NCBI RefSeq assembly: GCF_019511525.1
Contig: NZ_JAEUAT010000006.1
Location: forward strand, 248,001-312,000
DNA length: 64,000 nt
Reading direction: 5' to 3'
DNA from: Rhizobium cauense
GTDB lineage: Bacteria; Pseudomonadota; Alphaproteobacteria; Rhizobiales; Rhizobiaceae
Below the pieces are notes generated by a model. The model was not told the origin of the DNA, ran no database searches, and worked only from the letters and a program-made list of their open reading frames with translations. Below, piece by piece: positions 17,601 to 25,436 of this stretch. A program made the translations under genes and the position numbers. Numbering within the stretch: position 1 is the first letter of the stretch; each line of letters begins with the position of its first letter.

Positions 17601-17903
17601 GCTTTGCGTGACCATCAGCCAATCACGCAAGGCACCCATTCGCATACCCATTGATGCTCGCGAGGGCGGGATTCGATCAAAGGGGAGGCAATCCCATGCG
17701 GGAAAATAGAGGAGGTCACGATCGGACCAAAGCGGCTTAGACGCTTCGAAAATTCGTTTTGCACCGGCGTCCGACCGCGCGACGAAAACCGTGTCGATGT
17801 TCGTCTCGCCTTCAATAAGCTGCCGAAGCTTGCAGGCTGTGTAGGATGCCGGTGCGGAAAAACGAAAGGATAGTCCTGTTGACTTGCTGTAAGGATTGTT
17901 CAC
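14670..17903 (-). CDS. Mfd-like transcription-repair coupling helicase, paralogue
   Basis: About 1077 residues with the Mfd plan: UvrB-like N-terminal module (FPAWDCLPFDRIPPS near 75), an RNA-polymerase-interaction domain (GDVVVHETHGVG, about 435-500), then a RecG-type superfamily 2 translocase with Walker A ICGDVGYGKTE, a DEEH box, ATPIPRT, and motif VI QLRGRVGRG. The C-terminal module is short. Mfd pushes stalled RNA polymerase off damaged DNA and recruits UvrA. It is somewhat shorter than housekeeping Mfd (about 1150-1170), and the promoter suggests a stress-induced second copy. The longest frame starts at a TTG at 17936, but that lies inside the -10 element of the promoter at 17935-17959. 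The GTG at 17903 is therefore the better start, though its ribosome binding site is weak. Confidence 0.88.
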   Translation of the reverse strand: MNNPYSKSTGLSFRFSAPASYTACKLRQLIEGETNIDTVFVARSDAGAKRIFEASKPLWSDRDLLYFPAWDCLPFDRIPPSRASMGMRMGALRDWLMVTQSKRLCITSLEALLQRVPPVQVIRESSFHLSVGQKLDVGAFKDFVLQTGYVADGVVDEPGEVAILKDVIDIYPAGASQPMRCYFDEDGHVSELRCYDRLTQRTQSSAETMIVGPASEIICRNDDTEEFADTVPVYRQMMSRYDNLQSVFDIFKPSAFVFEDGVDDRVDEYLDIIDEARATAELASESRLYLDRQAWGDECPSSRSEISAADYQALPSLQKGFAAFSHFVKEAMTTSQVVITGDEQRLARTCNRLQATLGEEVNYVHDWKTCMQDGARLSSIALPWTSGFIDREQRLVVVTCDDVFGPSRGDLSASPPALGAPALGIGDVVVHETHGVGILRDIETARVDEIEQDTVRLEYYGGASLLVPMEEFSLLWRYGSEVGSVALDRLHTDAWRKKRAELENDILDAARYLLEKARERQLTKSPVLKAPQDRYQAFTARFPYSLTADQRAAIEACASDLASGQPMNRLICGDVGYGKTEIALRAAAIVALSGMQVAVVAPTTVLARQHFEVFKRRFAAVGKTVRLLSRAVSRRQLAHSHRSAEDGEIDVIVATHAILSKDVRFRKLGLVIIDEEHRFGAEDKRAMRSLFPNVHCLAMSATPIPRTMQAALVGVQDVSLLSTPPARRRPVRTSVLEFDETTVRLALQRERRRGGQSFFVAPRIADIAPLQRMLTRLAPDFNILVAHGKMAAEKLEDTVSRFSQGHGDVLLSTDIIESGLDVPAANTIFIWRPDRFGLAQLHQLRGRVGRGRAQGLAYLLTERDGSLNEESRARLDSIMTMDRLGAGTSLSMQDLELRGAGILTGNDQAGHIKVIGTSLYQELLRDAVASLRKEKSQRRQMPSFNIGLVATIPSEYVPDPAVRLNLYSRMLRATTPAEFVDLEEEMSDRFGDPPVEVMTLLRLSRIKAQAAAVGVTALSSGPAGIALDFTKRPRQSQLAAWKKIEALRLKGNRVIFSRTSTPPESLDLLEKILIVDQ

Positions 17904-17934
17904 GGAAGGGTTCCGGTAAGAGTGGATCCCAAAC

Positions 17935-17959
17935 AACGACCGTTGCTCTCCCAGGTTCC
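17935..17959 (-). promoter_or_regulatory. EcfG/RpoE2-type promoter of the mfd-like gene
   Basis: On the minus strand GGAAC (17959-17955), 17 bases, then GTT (17937-17935). The expected transcription start is near 17928, so the message would have a short leader before the GTG at 17903. Confidence 0.6.
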
Positions 17960-18139
17960 ATCGATCCTTGGCATAACCAGCGCCGCCATCACCCCCCGGT
18001 GGCCCCTTAAGGTCGCGAGAGCTCTCCGCGACGGGGCTGCGCTAATGAAATGCTCTTGGTCAGGGAGACGATACAATTCCTCTTCGACACCCTAGGTGCA
18101 ATCTGCAACGACATGTCCAAAAAAAGCATCATCATTTGC

Positions 18140-18164
18140 GGAACTTTTTCCCCCGGTCTTTCTT
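18140..18164 (+). promoter_or_regulatory. weak EcfG/RpoE2-type promoter candidate upstream of the alpha-glucosidase
   Basis: GGAAC (18140-18144), 18 bases, then TT (18163-18164), fitting GGAAC-N18-TT but with C rather than G before TT. It lies about 60 bases upstream of the alpha-glucosidase start. Confidence 0.35.
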
Positions 18165-18220
18165 CCGGCCATTGGGGATGATCTCCTCTCGTCGAGTTTG
18201 TGGGGAAAGCAGATATCTCT

Positions 18221-19879
18221 ATGATGACAGACGCAAGCCTGAGCCCCCTATGGTGGCATCAATCGACAATCTACCAGGTCTATCCACGCAGCTTTGCTGA
18301 TAGCAACGGCGATGGGGTCGGCGACCTCGAGGGCATTATTTCAAAACTGGAGTATCTAAAAGCTCTTGGGATCGAGATCATCTGGCTATCGCCGATTTAC
18401 GCTTCTCCTATGGACGACAACGGGTACGACATCTCGGATTACTCCGCGATAGCGCCGGAATTCGGTACGCTTGCGGATTTCGATCGCCTTGTCGCTGATG
18501 CGAAGAGCCGCGGTATCGGCATCATCATGGACCTCGTGGTAAACCATACTTCGGATGAGCATCCCTGGTTCATCGACGCCCGCAGTTCGACAGACAGCGC
18601 CTATCGAAATTATTATATCTGGCGGAAGCCAGCCGAGAACGGCGCTCCCCCAAATGCTTTGACATCCTCCTTTGGGGGGTCAGCGTGGACCCTCGACCCC
18701 ATAACAAACGAGTACTATCTGCACCTCTTTTCCAGACGGCAGCCGGATCTGAACTGGGAAAACCCGAGCGTTCGGGAAGAGATCTACAAGATGATGAACT
18801 GGTGGCTCGATCGGGGCATTGCCGGCTTCAGGATGGACGTCATCGACTATATCGGCAAGCAGGTCGACCAATCCATCGTCACGGATGGTCCCCACCTCCA
18901 TGACTACCTGAAGGAAATGCACCAGGCAACCTTTGGCAGCCGGGACGTGCTAACGGTTGGCGAGACCTGGAGCGCAACGCCCGGTTCGGCGCTTCTTTAT
19001 TCAGGCCGCGAGCGCAAGGAACTTTCCATGGTCTTTCAGTTCGAGCACGTGACCCAGCAATGGGACGAGATCTACGGGAAGTGGCGCTCAAGGCCCTTCG
19101 ACCTCGTCAAGCTGAAGTCGGTCCTCAGCAAGTGGCAGTATGCTCTGTCCGATGACGGATGGAATTCACTCTTTTGGGGAAATCATGACCTGCCCCGCGC
19201 GGTGTCAAAATACGGAGACGTCAAGGGATTTCCGGTCGAGTCAGCCAAAATGCTCGCAACAGTCCTTCATCTTCTGAGAGGCACACCATTCGTCTATCAG
19301 GGCGAGGAGATAGGAATGACCAACGCGCCCTTCACCAAGATCGAGCAGTACAGGGATGTCGAGACGCTCAACATGCATCGTCTCCACCTTGAGGCTGGCC
19401 TCTCCCCCGAAGAGTTCATCAAAGGCGCCAGTGAGAACGGACGTGACAATGCCCGAACACCAATGCAATGGACATCTGGGGCCAACGCCGGCTTCACCAC
19501 AGGCATTCCGTGGATCGAAGTCAACCGCAATTATACGGCCATCAACGCTGAACGTGCCGTGACTGATGAACAGTCCATCTGGAACCACTATCGCAAGCTG
19601 ATCGCGCTCAGGAAGAAGCACTCAGTCATCGTCTATGGCCGTTACCAGTCCTACCTCGATCAGCATCCTGACGTCTTCAGTTATACGCGCTCGCTGAACA
19701 GCGAGCGTTTAGTCGTCATGGCAAACTTTTCCGCGCGGACGATCTGCGTAGACATGCCGAATGAGCTTCAGCTATCGGGTAGCTGCTTGATCAGCAATTA
19801 CAACCCTATCGATCAGGTGCCCGCCATGCTCAATCTGCGCCCATACGAAGCCTTCGCCATTTTAGCTGAGACGGACTGA
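18221..19879 (+). CDS. GH13 alpha-glucosidase / oligo-1,6-glucosidase type
   Basis: A 552-residue glycoside hydrolase of family 13. The barrel starts WWHQSTIYQVYPRSFADSNGDG, and the conserved regions are visible: MDLVVNHTSDEH, the nucleophile in GFRMDVIDY (near 206), the acid/base Glu in LTVGETWS (near 248) and the third acid in WGNHDLPR (near 323). QVYPRSFADSNGDG and DNGYDISDY are typical of enzymes that split alpha-1,4 or 1,6 bonds in short glucosides, sucrose or trehalulose. Trehalose synthase is a relative but is usually longer. It is cytoplasmic. Start: I chose ATG 18221, with GGGGAAAG upstream; a GTG at 18200 is in frame but has no site. With treZ immediately downstream it suggests use of alpha-glucans or maltodextrins for trehalose metabolism. 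Confidence 0.9.
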   Translation: MMTDASLSPLWWHQSTIYQVYPRSFADSNGDGVGDLEGIISKLEYLKALGIEIIWLSPIYASPMDDNGYDISDYSAIAPEFGTLADFDRLVADAKSRGIGIIMDLVVNHTSDEHPWFIDARSSTDSAYRNYYIWRKPAENGAPPNALTSSFGGSAWTLDPITNEYYLHLFSRRQPDLNWENPSVREEIYKMMNWWLDRGIAGFRMDVIDYIGKQVDQSIVTDGPHLHDYLKEMHQATFGSRDVLTVGETWSATPGSALLYSGRERKELSMVFQFEHVTQQWDEIYGKWRSRPFDLVKLKSVLSKWQYALSDDGWNSLFWGNHDLPRAVSKYGDVKGFPVESAKMLATVLHLLRGTPFVYQGEEIGMTNAPFTKIEQYRDVETLNMHRLHLEAGLSPEEFIKGASENGRDNARTPMQWTSGANAGFTTGIPWIEVNRNYTAINAERAVTDEQSIWNHYRKLIALRKKHSVIVYGRYQSYLDQHPDVFSYTRSLNSERLVVMANFSARTICVDMPNELQLSGSCLISNYNPIDQVPAMLNLRPYEAFAILAETD

Positions 19880-19884
19880 TCGGC

Positions 19885-19909
19885 GGAACAAAGGCTTTCA
19901 GCGGTAGTT
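19885..19909 (+). promoter_or_regulatory. EcfG/RpoE2-type promoter of treZ
   Basis: GGAAC (19885-19889), 17 bases, then GTT (19907-19909), just after the alpha-glucosidase stop and 60 bases before the treZ start. Trehalose genes are known stress-sigma targets in rhizobia. Confidence 0.6.
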
Positions 19910-19968
19910 CTTCATGACCCGCGCATTCTTTCGCTGACCTTTGTGACCTCCAACCTCCAGGAGTACCT

Positions 19969-21945
19969 ATGAGCGTGACGCGCCAAGCACCCGCCCACTC
20001 TCTTATGGATAGACAGCAAAGACGTTATCCGGTCGGTGCGGAGCTCATTGGTGATACAGCGTCATTTCGGGTATGGGCACCAGCACAGGACGGCGTTTGG
20101 CTCCTCATTGGCGATGGACGTGAATACGCGATGGATCCGGAGGAAGGGGGCTACTTCCGCCTTGATCTGAAGAATGTGGGAGTAGGCGCTCTTTATCGCT
20201 TCAGGCTTCAAACTACTTCGGACCTAGCTGCGGATCCTGCCTCGCGCTTTCAGCCAGAGGGACCAACAGGCCCTTCGATGCTCATCGATCCAGGCGCCTA
20301 TACCTGGCGGGATGAAGATTGGCGCGGCATCAGGCGGGAGGGCCAAGTCCTCTACGAAATGCATATCGGCACGTTCACGCCCGAGGGAACGTTCGCTGCC
20401 GCGGCGGTGAAGCTCCCTCTATTGAAGGAAATTGGTATAACCTGCCTGGAAGTCATGCCGGTAAACGAGTTCTGCGGCGCTTTCGGATGGGGATATGATG
20501 GCGTCCTGCCCTATGCGCCGACAAGGCTCTACGGGACGCCCGACGATCTACGGGCGTTCGTGGACACCGCCCATGAGCTTTCGATGGGCGTCATCCTCGA
20601 CGTGGTTTACAACCACTTTGGCGCCGGCGACAGGTTCAACGACTTTTCGCCGGATTATTTCACGACACGCTACTCGAACGAGTGGGGCAGTTCGATCAAT
20701 TTCGATGGCGACAACTGCAGCGGCGTGCGCGAATTTTTTGCGAAGAATGCCGCCTACTGGATCGACGAATACCATTTCGATGGACTGCGCATCGACGCGA
20801 CCCAAGCCCTCTACGACAGTGGCGAAGACCATATCATCACTATGATAGGCCGCGAGGCTCGCGCGGCCGCGCCAAACAGATCTATCTATCTCGTGGGAGA
20901 AAACGAGCCGCAGGAAACGCGGCTTGTTCGCACTCCAGAGCACGGAGGCAACGAACTCGATGCGCTCTGGAACGACGACTTCCATCATTCGGCGATGGTT
21001 GCGCTCACAGGCAAGAATGAGGCTTACTACCACGACCACCTTGGGCGCGCGCAGGAGTTTGTCTCGGCGGCGAAGTACGGTTATCTTTTCCAGGGTCAGC
21101 GTTACGACTGGCAGGACGCGCCACGCGGGCATCCGGGACTGGATCTTGCTGCCTGCAACTTCATTCATTTCCTGCAGAACCATGATCAAATCGCCAACTC
21201 CGGCACGGGCGTGCGCCTGAACAAGCTCGCCTCGCCGGCGCGTGTTCGAGCCTTAACTGCGTTACTCTTGTTGGGGCCGCAGACACCTATGTTGTTTCAG
21301 GGGCAGGAGTTTGGCGCATCCACTCCGTTTTATTACTTCGCAGACCACTCGGGGGATCTCGGGGAAATCGTTCGCAATGGGAGAATTGATTTTCTGAGGC
21401 AATTCCCGAACCTCCAGGATGAAGTATTTGCCGAAGCGATGGCCATTCCGGGAGCCCGCACAACTTTCGAGCGTTCAAAGCTTGCTTGGTCGGAGAGAGA
21501 AGCAAACGCCGATATCGTGGCTTTGCACCGGGACCTTCTGGCGATACGCAGGCAAATAAAGGCGATCTCCGCGCCAAACACGGCGTTGCGTCCGCTTGAC
21601 GGAAGTGTGCTCGACAAGTCGGCATTTCTTCTTCGCTATTTCGCAGTGGAGCCTCAAGATGAGCGGGTGCTCCTCGTTAATCTTGGTGTCGACCTCGCAG
21701 TCTCCAGCCTTGCCGATCCTCTCTTCTCACCTCCGGGCGGCTACCAATGGGAGGGGGTATGGTGGAGCGAAGATTTTTCGTATGGCGGCGCCGGCAAGCC
21801 CCCTGTCGGCTTGCAAAAGCGATGGACGCTCAGTGCCGACAGTGCAATGCTACTCGCGCCCGTACCAGAGAAACGTCGCCGTACTCCGTCTCCCAAAAGG
21901 CTGGCTGCCTGGCAAAGTACGATTACGAATACACCGGCAAGTTAG
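19969..21945 (+). CDS. treZ: malto-oligosyltrehalose trehalohydrolase
   Basis: A 658-residue GH13 enzyme that releases trehalose from maltooligosyl-trehalose. An N-terminal beta domain (SFRVWAPAQDGVWLLI, about 25-110) precedes the barrel, with LYEMHIGTFTPEGTF, the MPVNEFCGAFGWGYDGVLPY stretch typical of TreZ, nucleophile in DGLRIDATQAL, acid/base in YLVGENEP, and the third acid in LQNHDQIAN. The tail after about 560 is longer than usual and ends with a basic segment. The start has CAGGAG five bases upstream. The partner treY, which makes the substrate, is not in the window, so TreY may be encoded elsewhere. The stress promoter just upstream fits a role in osmotic, desiccation or heat tolerance. 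Confidence 0.93.
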   Translation: MSVTRQAPAHSLMDRQQRRYPVGAELIGDTASFRVWAPAQDGVWLLIGDGREYAMDPEEGGYFRLDLKNVGVGALYRFRLQTTSDLAADPASRFQPEGPTGPSMLIDPGAYTWRDEDWRGIRREGQVLYEMHIGTFTPEGTFAAAAVKLPLLKEIGITCLEVMPVNEFCGAFGWGYDGVLPYAPTRLYGTPDDLRAFVDTAHELSMGVILDVVYNHFGAGDRFNDFSPDYFTTRYSNEWGSSINFDGDNCSGVREFFAKNAAYWIDEYHFDGLRIDATQALYDSGEDHIITMIGREARAAAPNRSIYLVGENEPQETRLVRTPEHGGNELDALWNDDFHHSAMVALTGKNEAYYHDHLGRAQEFVSAAKYGYLFQGQRYDWQDAPRGHPGLDLAACNFIHFLQNHDQIANSGTGVRLNKLASPARVRALTALLLLGPQTPMLFQGQEFGASTPFYYFADHSGDLGEIVRNGRIDFLRQFPNLQDEVFAEAMAIPGARTTFERSKLAWSEREANADIVALHRDLLAIRRQIKAISAPNTALRPLDGSVLDKSAFLLRYFAVEPQDERVLLVNLGVDLAVSSLADPLFSPPGGYQWEGVWWSEDFSYGGAGKPPVGLQKRWTLSADSAMLLAPVPEKRRRTPSPKRLAAWQSTITNTPAS

Positions 21946-22099
21946 GCTTCCGCGAGGCAGCGTGCGCTCTGCGACGCAGGTCGACTGCCCTGCGATGCAC
22001 ACGCCCGATGGAACTCCAGAAATTCGAATGAACGGGCAAGGTTTACGCTTTATTAACCGCACCGTTTCTAAGCTTGTCTGATCACGAAAGGTGCTGCAG

Positions 22100-22369
22100 A
22101 TGAAGCTCATTGCTCTTGCGCTCGCCGCCATGATGTTCGTCGCGACGCACTCCAATGCGGAACAGTGGCGGGAACCACAGTATCTGGGATATCGGTTGGA
22201 CCGCGGACGACCTCTGCAGAACTGGTGGCAGCATCCAAAAGTAACCAACTATCGTCGTCTCGGGCTCAGCGATCCGGGCCCCGGCCTGCAGTGGATCAGA
22301 ATCGAAAATCACTTCGTTCTTCTCAGTTCCAACACGGGCATCATTCGCGGCCTGGTAGCAACTCGCTGA
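22100..22369 (+). CDS. RcnB-like periplasmic protein
   Basis: An 89-residue protein with a clear signal peptide (MKLIALALAAMMFVATHSNA, cut before EQ). The mature part ends PGLQWIRIENHFVLLSSNTGIIRGLV, which matches the C-terminal repeat of the RcnB family (PF11776: GxxWvrv...lv...tGiI). Some RcnB proteins take part in nickel/cobalt homeostasis, but most rhizobial members have no known role. No His-rich metal site is visible here. GAAAGG precedes the ATG. It stands alone between treZ and a convergent stress gene. Confidence 0.8.
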   Translation: MKLIALALAAMMFVATHSNAEQWREPQYLGYRLDRGRPLQNWWQHPKVTNYRRLGLSDPGPGLQWIRIENHFVLLSSNTGIIRGLVATR

Positions 22370-22758
22370 ATTTTGGTCTTCTGCACGATCGCGGGCCACT
22401 TCGCTGTTTCAGGCTGAACTCGTCAACGGCCAGTCGACCTTTGGAACACATGTCCCGACGAAGTGTCCTTTGTGCGTCGTGAAAACCAAGGAGGCACCAT
22501 TTTGCTTGGAACGGCAACACTTTCCGAGCTTTTGGCCTCCCGTCGCCCGGAGCTTTCCAAAACAGCTAGATGACAAGGAAGACACCTGACATTATCCAAA
22601 ACAAACGTTGCGACCGCGGCGTACCACCCGTCGCTCCATTTGCCTGTTATCAGTTGTAGGCCACTTTTGCTAGATTGCTAGCAGGATCGGTAGCCCAGTC
22701 TGACATCAAGGCTGGACCACCCTTCAGCCGGCGGTGCTCCGATGTTGCGAGACCCAAA
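22370..22758. other. intergenic between convergent genes, no gene recognised
   Basis: No supported frame. A GGAAC at 22507 is followed by a T-run but has no GTT at the right distance and no gene behind it. No classical terminator hairpin was found. Confidence 0.4.
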
Positions 22759-23238
22759 TCACATGTCGACTTTGGCGTTGTCGCCCATGTCTGGCTTGGA
22801 ACTCGACACAGCGGCCGCTGCCATTTTGATATAACTTACGATCGTGCCGGGACTGTCCCAATATTCGGCCGACGAGGGCGTCACCTTCAAGATACGAATG
22901 GAAGGATCGTCGGGACTGTCCCACCAAGCCTTGGCGGGCGTTGCCCATAGATCGCGAATTTTTTCGCGGTCATTCTGTATTTCAGCGACGCCGGAAACCG
23001 ACACGTATTTCTGACCCTTGCTGTCTGCAAACGCGAGGCACACCTGAGGATGCGAGGCGATCTCGTCGTCCTTATGACTGGCAACGTCGGTCAGAAAGTA
23101 GAATGAATTCTCCAAACGCTCCACATAGGCTGACATTGGCCGCGCTCTCAGCTCTCCAGCCGCTCTCGTTGTCAACATGCAAAAGCCTATCTTCTCGGCG
23201 AGATCCCAAACCTTGTTCTGCTCTGTTTCATTGGCCAT
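22759..23238 (-). CDS. pyridoxamine 5'-phosphate oxidase-like general stress protein
   Basis: A 159-residue split-barrel flavin-binding protein: GFCMLTTRAAGELRARPMSAYVE at the start, NSFYFLTDVASHKDDEIASHPQVCLAFAD in the middle, then YVSVSGVAEI and a WWDSPDDPSIRILKVTP segment typical of the general stress protein 26-like group. Members bind FMN or F420 and act as small oxidoreductases; their substrates are mostly unknown. It is cytoplasmic. A stress-type promoter (GGAAC-N17-GTT) lies on the right strand at 23481-23505, about 240 bases upstream with no other gene between, which fits its family name. The tail is Ala/Ser-rich and probably flexible. Confidence 0.9.
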   Translation of the reverse strand: MANETEQNKVWDLAEKIGFCMLTTRAAGELRARPMSAYVERLENSFYFLTDVASHKDDEIASHPQVCLAFADSKGQKYVSVSGVAEIQNDREKIRDLWATPAKAWWDSPDDPSIRILKVTPSSAEYWDSPGTIVSYIKMAAAAVSSSKPDMGDNAKVDM

Positions 23239-23607
23239 TCAAAACTCCTATTGCTTGCTCTCATTTACACGCCACTCTCGTCCGGAAATGGAAACATACA
23301 GCCCCGTCTGACTGCGGGCGGGCTGAAACGCATTTGCTTCACGCCAAGCACGGGATTGGTCCGTTAACCGCGGTTCGTCCAGTAATCCTGACGCTCCGCG
23401 ATTTGCTCATAGGTGACGGTTCAGGCGCTCCGTCGAAGCGACTGCCTACCGCCGGAAAATTCCTCGCATTGCACGAAACAAACCCCGGAAAATCCAGTTT
23501 GTTCCGAAGGTTATCGACCTCCCGCCTGGTGTGGCACTTTGACCATCCTTGGAAATTTTCCTTGGTCGCCCTAGGTCGTTGGAGAAGTGGTATGAAGGAG
23601 TAAAACA
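23239..23607. other. divergent intergenic region
   Basis: Separates the general stress protein (minus) from the DUF2188-like gene (plus). Besides the promoter at 23481-23505 nothing clear is seen. Confidence 0.4.
23481..23505 (-). promoter_or_regulatory. EcfG/RpoE2-type promoter upstream of the general stress protein
   Basis: On the minus strand GGAAC (23505-23501), 17 bases, then GTT (23483-23481). The leader to the start at 23238 would be about 235 bases, longer than for the other sites, so the link is less certain. Confidence 0.5.
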
Positions 23608-23868
23608 ATGCCGAAAGTAACATATCATGTAGGACCACATGACGACGGGTACGGATACCGTCTCGGCGATGTCTGGTCCGAAACGTTTGCTGATCACGAC
23701 ACGGCGCTGGCCGCGGCAAAATCGGCAGCAGAGAGGCAGCATCTCGAAGGACGCGACGCTGAAATCGCCTATCAACTCCCCAATGGCAGATGGCAAACAG
23801 AATATGCGGCGGGAGGAGATCGGCCGGATACGGAGGTTATTGATGACGGAGAGGCTCGCAAGTCATGA
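23608..23868 (+). CDS. DUF2188-like small protein
   Basis: An 86-residue protein beginning MPKVTYHVGPHDDGYGYRLGDVWSETFADHD, with the helix TALAAAKSAAERQH and a closing PNGRWQTEYAAGGDRP. This matches the DUF2188 pattern (a short beta-alpha-beta protein ending G.w..e...G). No function is established. AAGGAG precedes the ATG. Its stop overlaps the next start by ATGA, so it is translated together with the GFA-family gene. The many charged residues and lack of a signal peptide suggest the cytoplasm. Confidence 0.8.
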   Translation: MPKVTYHVGPHDDGYGYRLGDVWSETFADHDTALAAAKSAAERQHLEGRDAEIAYQLPNGRWQTEYAAGGDRPDTEVIDDGEARKS

Positions 23869-24239
23869 CTACACTTACCGGTTCCTGCAGGTGCGGGCAG
23901 GTCAGGGTTGCTGTGCGCGGCGACCCGGTGCGCGTCGGAATTTGCCATTGCACCGACTGCCGGCAGGAAAGCGGCTCCGCATTCACCTTCTTCGCAGTCT
24001 GGCCAACATCGGAGTTTCAATCGAAAGGTGAACCGTCAGAGTATGCCGGCCGTCAATTCTGTCCAAAGTGCGGATCTCGCTTGTTCTCGCTCAGTGGCGA
24101 GGAAGTCGAGATCAAGCTCGGAATTCTGACTGATGCGCCAACACCTCTGAAGCCGACATACGAACTCTGGATAAAGCGCAGAGAAACGTGGCTAACTCCG
24201 GTTGAGGGCGCAGAACAGTTCGACGAAGATCGTTTGTGA
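23865..24239 (+). CDS. GFA/CENP-V family zinc protein
   Basis: A 124-residue protein of the glutathione-dependent formaldehyde-activating (GFA) family. Zinc-binding cysteines are visible: GSCRCGQV near 7-12, ICHCTDCRQESGSAF near 27-32, and QFCPKCGSRLF near 66-70. These proteins bind two zinc ions. Only a few have a shown role in formaldehyde-glutathione chemistry, and many are uncharacterised. The ATGA overlap with the DUF2188-like gene shows an operon. Confidence 0.9.
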   Translation: MTTLTGSCRCGQVRVAVRGDPVRVGICHCTDCRQESGSAFTFFAVWPTSEFQSKGEPSEYAGRQFCPKCGSRLFSLSGEEVEIKLGILTDAPTPLKPTYELWIKRRETWLTPVEGAEQFDEDRL

Positions 24240-24381
24240 AATCTCGGAAAGGATCCAGAAACCGAGGGACATTTACCCAGGGAGCGTGGACCGCCATCAG
24301 TTAGTTGATCATGTCGCGCGATGGCGTTCATCAGTGCTGAAATCGTCTTGAGGGTCTCAGGGCCCTCATGACATCGATTTT

Positions 24382-24406
24382 GGAACCGATATCGATATCT
24401 CCAGTT
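24382..24406 (+). promoter_or_regulatory. EcfG/RpoE2-type promoter of the 24456 gene
   Basis: GGAAC (24382-24386), 17 bases, then GTT (24404-24406), 50 bases upstream of the start codon. Confidence 0.6.
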
Positions 24407-24455
24407 TGACCACCCTACGGCGGTTTTCTGGCTCCCTCTTCAAAATAGGGAAAGA

Positions 24456-24704
24456 ATGATGCTCACGTCACTCCACCACCCTCGCTTCGTCGGCCTGATC
24501 GGCTATCTCCAGATCACCGAAGGGCATGCTTCCTGGAAGGTACTGGTGACCTCGGGAGCTATCGAAAAGCTTTCCCAAACCCAAACAGCCGATCTCGTAT
24601 TGGCGAAAAGCGCGGCCGAGATTGAGCAAATTGCCCGTCAGAAGCTTCGAAGGGGTCAAACGATTGGCGACATGATCTGGATTCGAGCGCTCGACGTGCC
24701 CTAA
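24456..24704 (+). CDS. small hypothetical protein, stress-type promoter
   Basis: An 82-residue protein beginning MMLTSLHHPRFVGLIGYL. A short beta part (FVGLIGYLQITEGHASWKVLVTSGAIEKL) is followed by a helix (AKSAAEIEQIARQKLRRG) and ends MIWIRALDVP. The phrase VLVTSGAIEKL loosely recalls DUF1488, but this is weak and I do not assign a family. TAGGGAAAG precedes the ATG, and a second ATG follows at once. The stress promoter upstream is the best clue to its setting. Confidence 0.65.
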   Translation: MMLTSLHHPRFVGLIGYLQITEGHASWKVLVTSGAIEKLSQTQTADLVLAKSAAEIEQIARQKLRRGQTIGDMIWIRALDVP

Positions 24705-25436
24705 CCGCAAGAAGGCAGTCTCCCTGAAAGGCAAGGAACTTGCAGAAATCCGTGGCGTGAACGGAACTTCGTTCTCGTGCTTGAGAACAAGAGGCATTTG
24801 TCGCAGTCACTCGCTTTTCGACGAAGAGCATAAGCTGCGCGGCGCCTGGCTGACGGAGACCGGCGCGTTCCAAAACGCTACGCTGGGCTTTTTTTCTTTG
24901 CCCCCCAGAACGAACACCCCCGCCGGACGTAAACGTGAGGTGTTGAATGCGATCGGAGACCTCGCAGTTGGTGGTGACGACAAGGCTAGCTTACACCGCC
25001 ATGCCGTCGTGGGCTTCAAGGATGATGGACCAAGGGCGGACACCTGAGAAAAGGAACGGCGCACCCGACACTGGAAAATAGTGATCCGGGAAAGCGCAAT
25101 TAGACTTCGCCGCCGAAAGAGAGACGATCTTGGCATCGCTTTCATCGACCTTTTGAGCCACCGAAGCACTCGCAGAGGGCGCTGTCGCGCCGACTTCGCT
25201 CATCGATGCATTCCGGTCCTTCAATGGCCGATGCCTTTGAGAGATGCGGCAGGGATCACCTTTGGCGTCAATTTCGACCAAGTCGGCGAGGCGACGTGCA
25301 CATCGCCGCGCTCACATCCTAAAATGCCCGGAGGTGGTAACGTCGGACTTGCCGATTCTTTCGACTATGGGTAGCATTCGATCCAGCCTCACATTCTCTC
25401 GTGCATTCATCCTTTCGTCACAACACGGAGATGAGA
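24705..25436. other. no gene recognised
   Basis: About 730 bases before the efflux operon. A run of seven T at 24890 follows GCGTT/AACGC (24864-24877) but is 12 bases away, so it is a poor terminator. Minus-strand frames (25281-24991 and others) have no ribosome binding site. The region looks like decayed sequence. Confidence 0.45.

Noticed and set aside
22507..22531. GGAAC followed by a T-run as a stress promoter
   Set aside because: No GTT at the right distance and no gene downstream on that strand.
24991..25281. 96-residue minus-strand frame
   Set aside because: No ribosome binding site, no family pattern, and overlapping frames of similar length on both strands.
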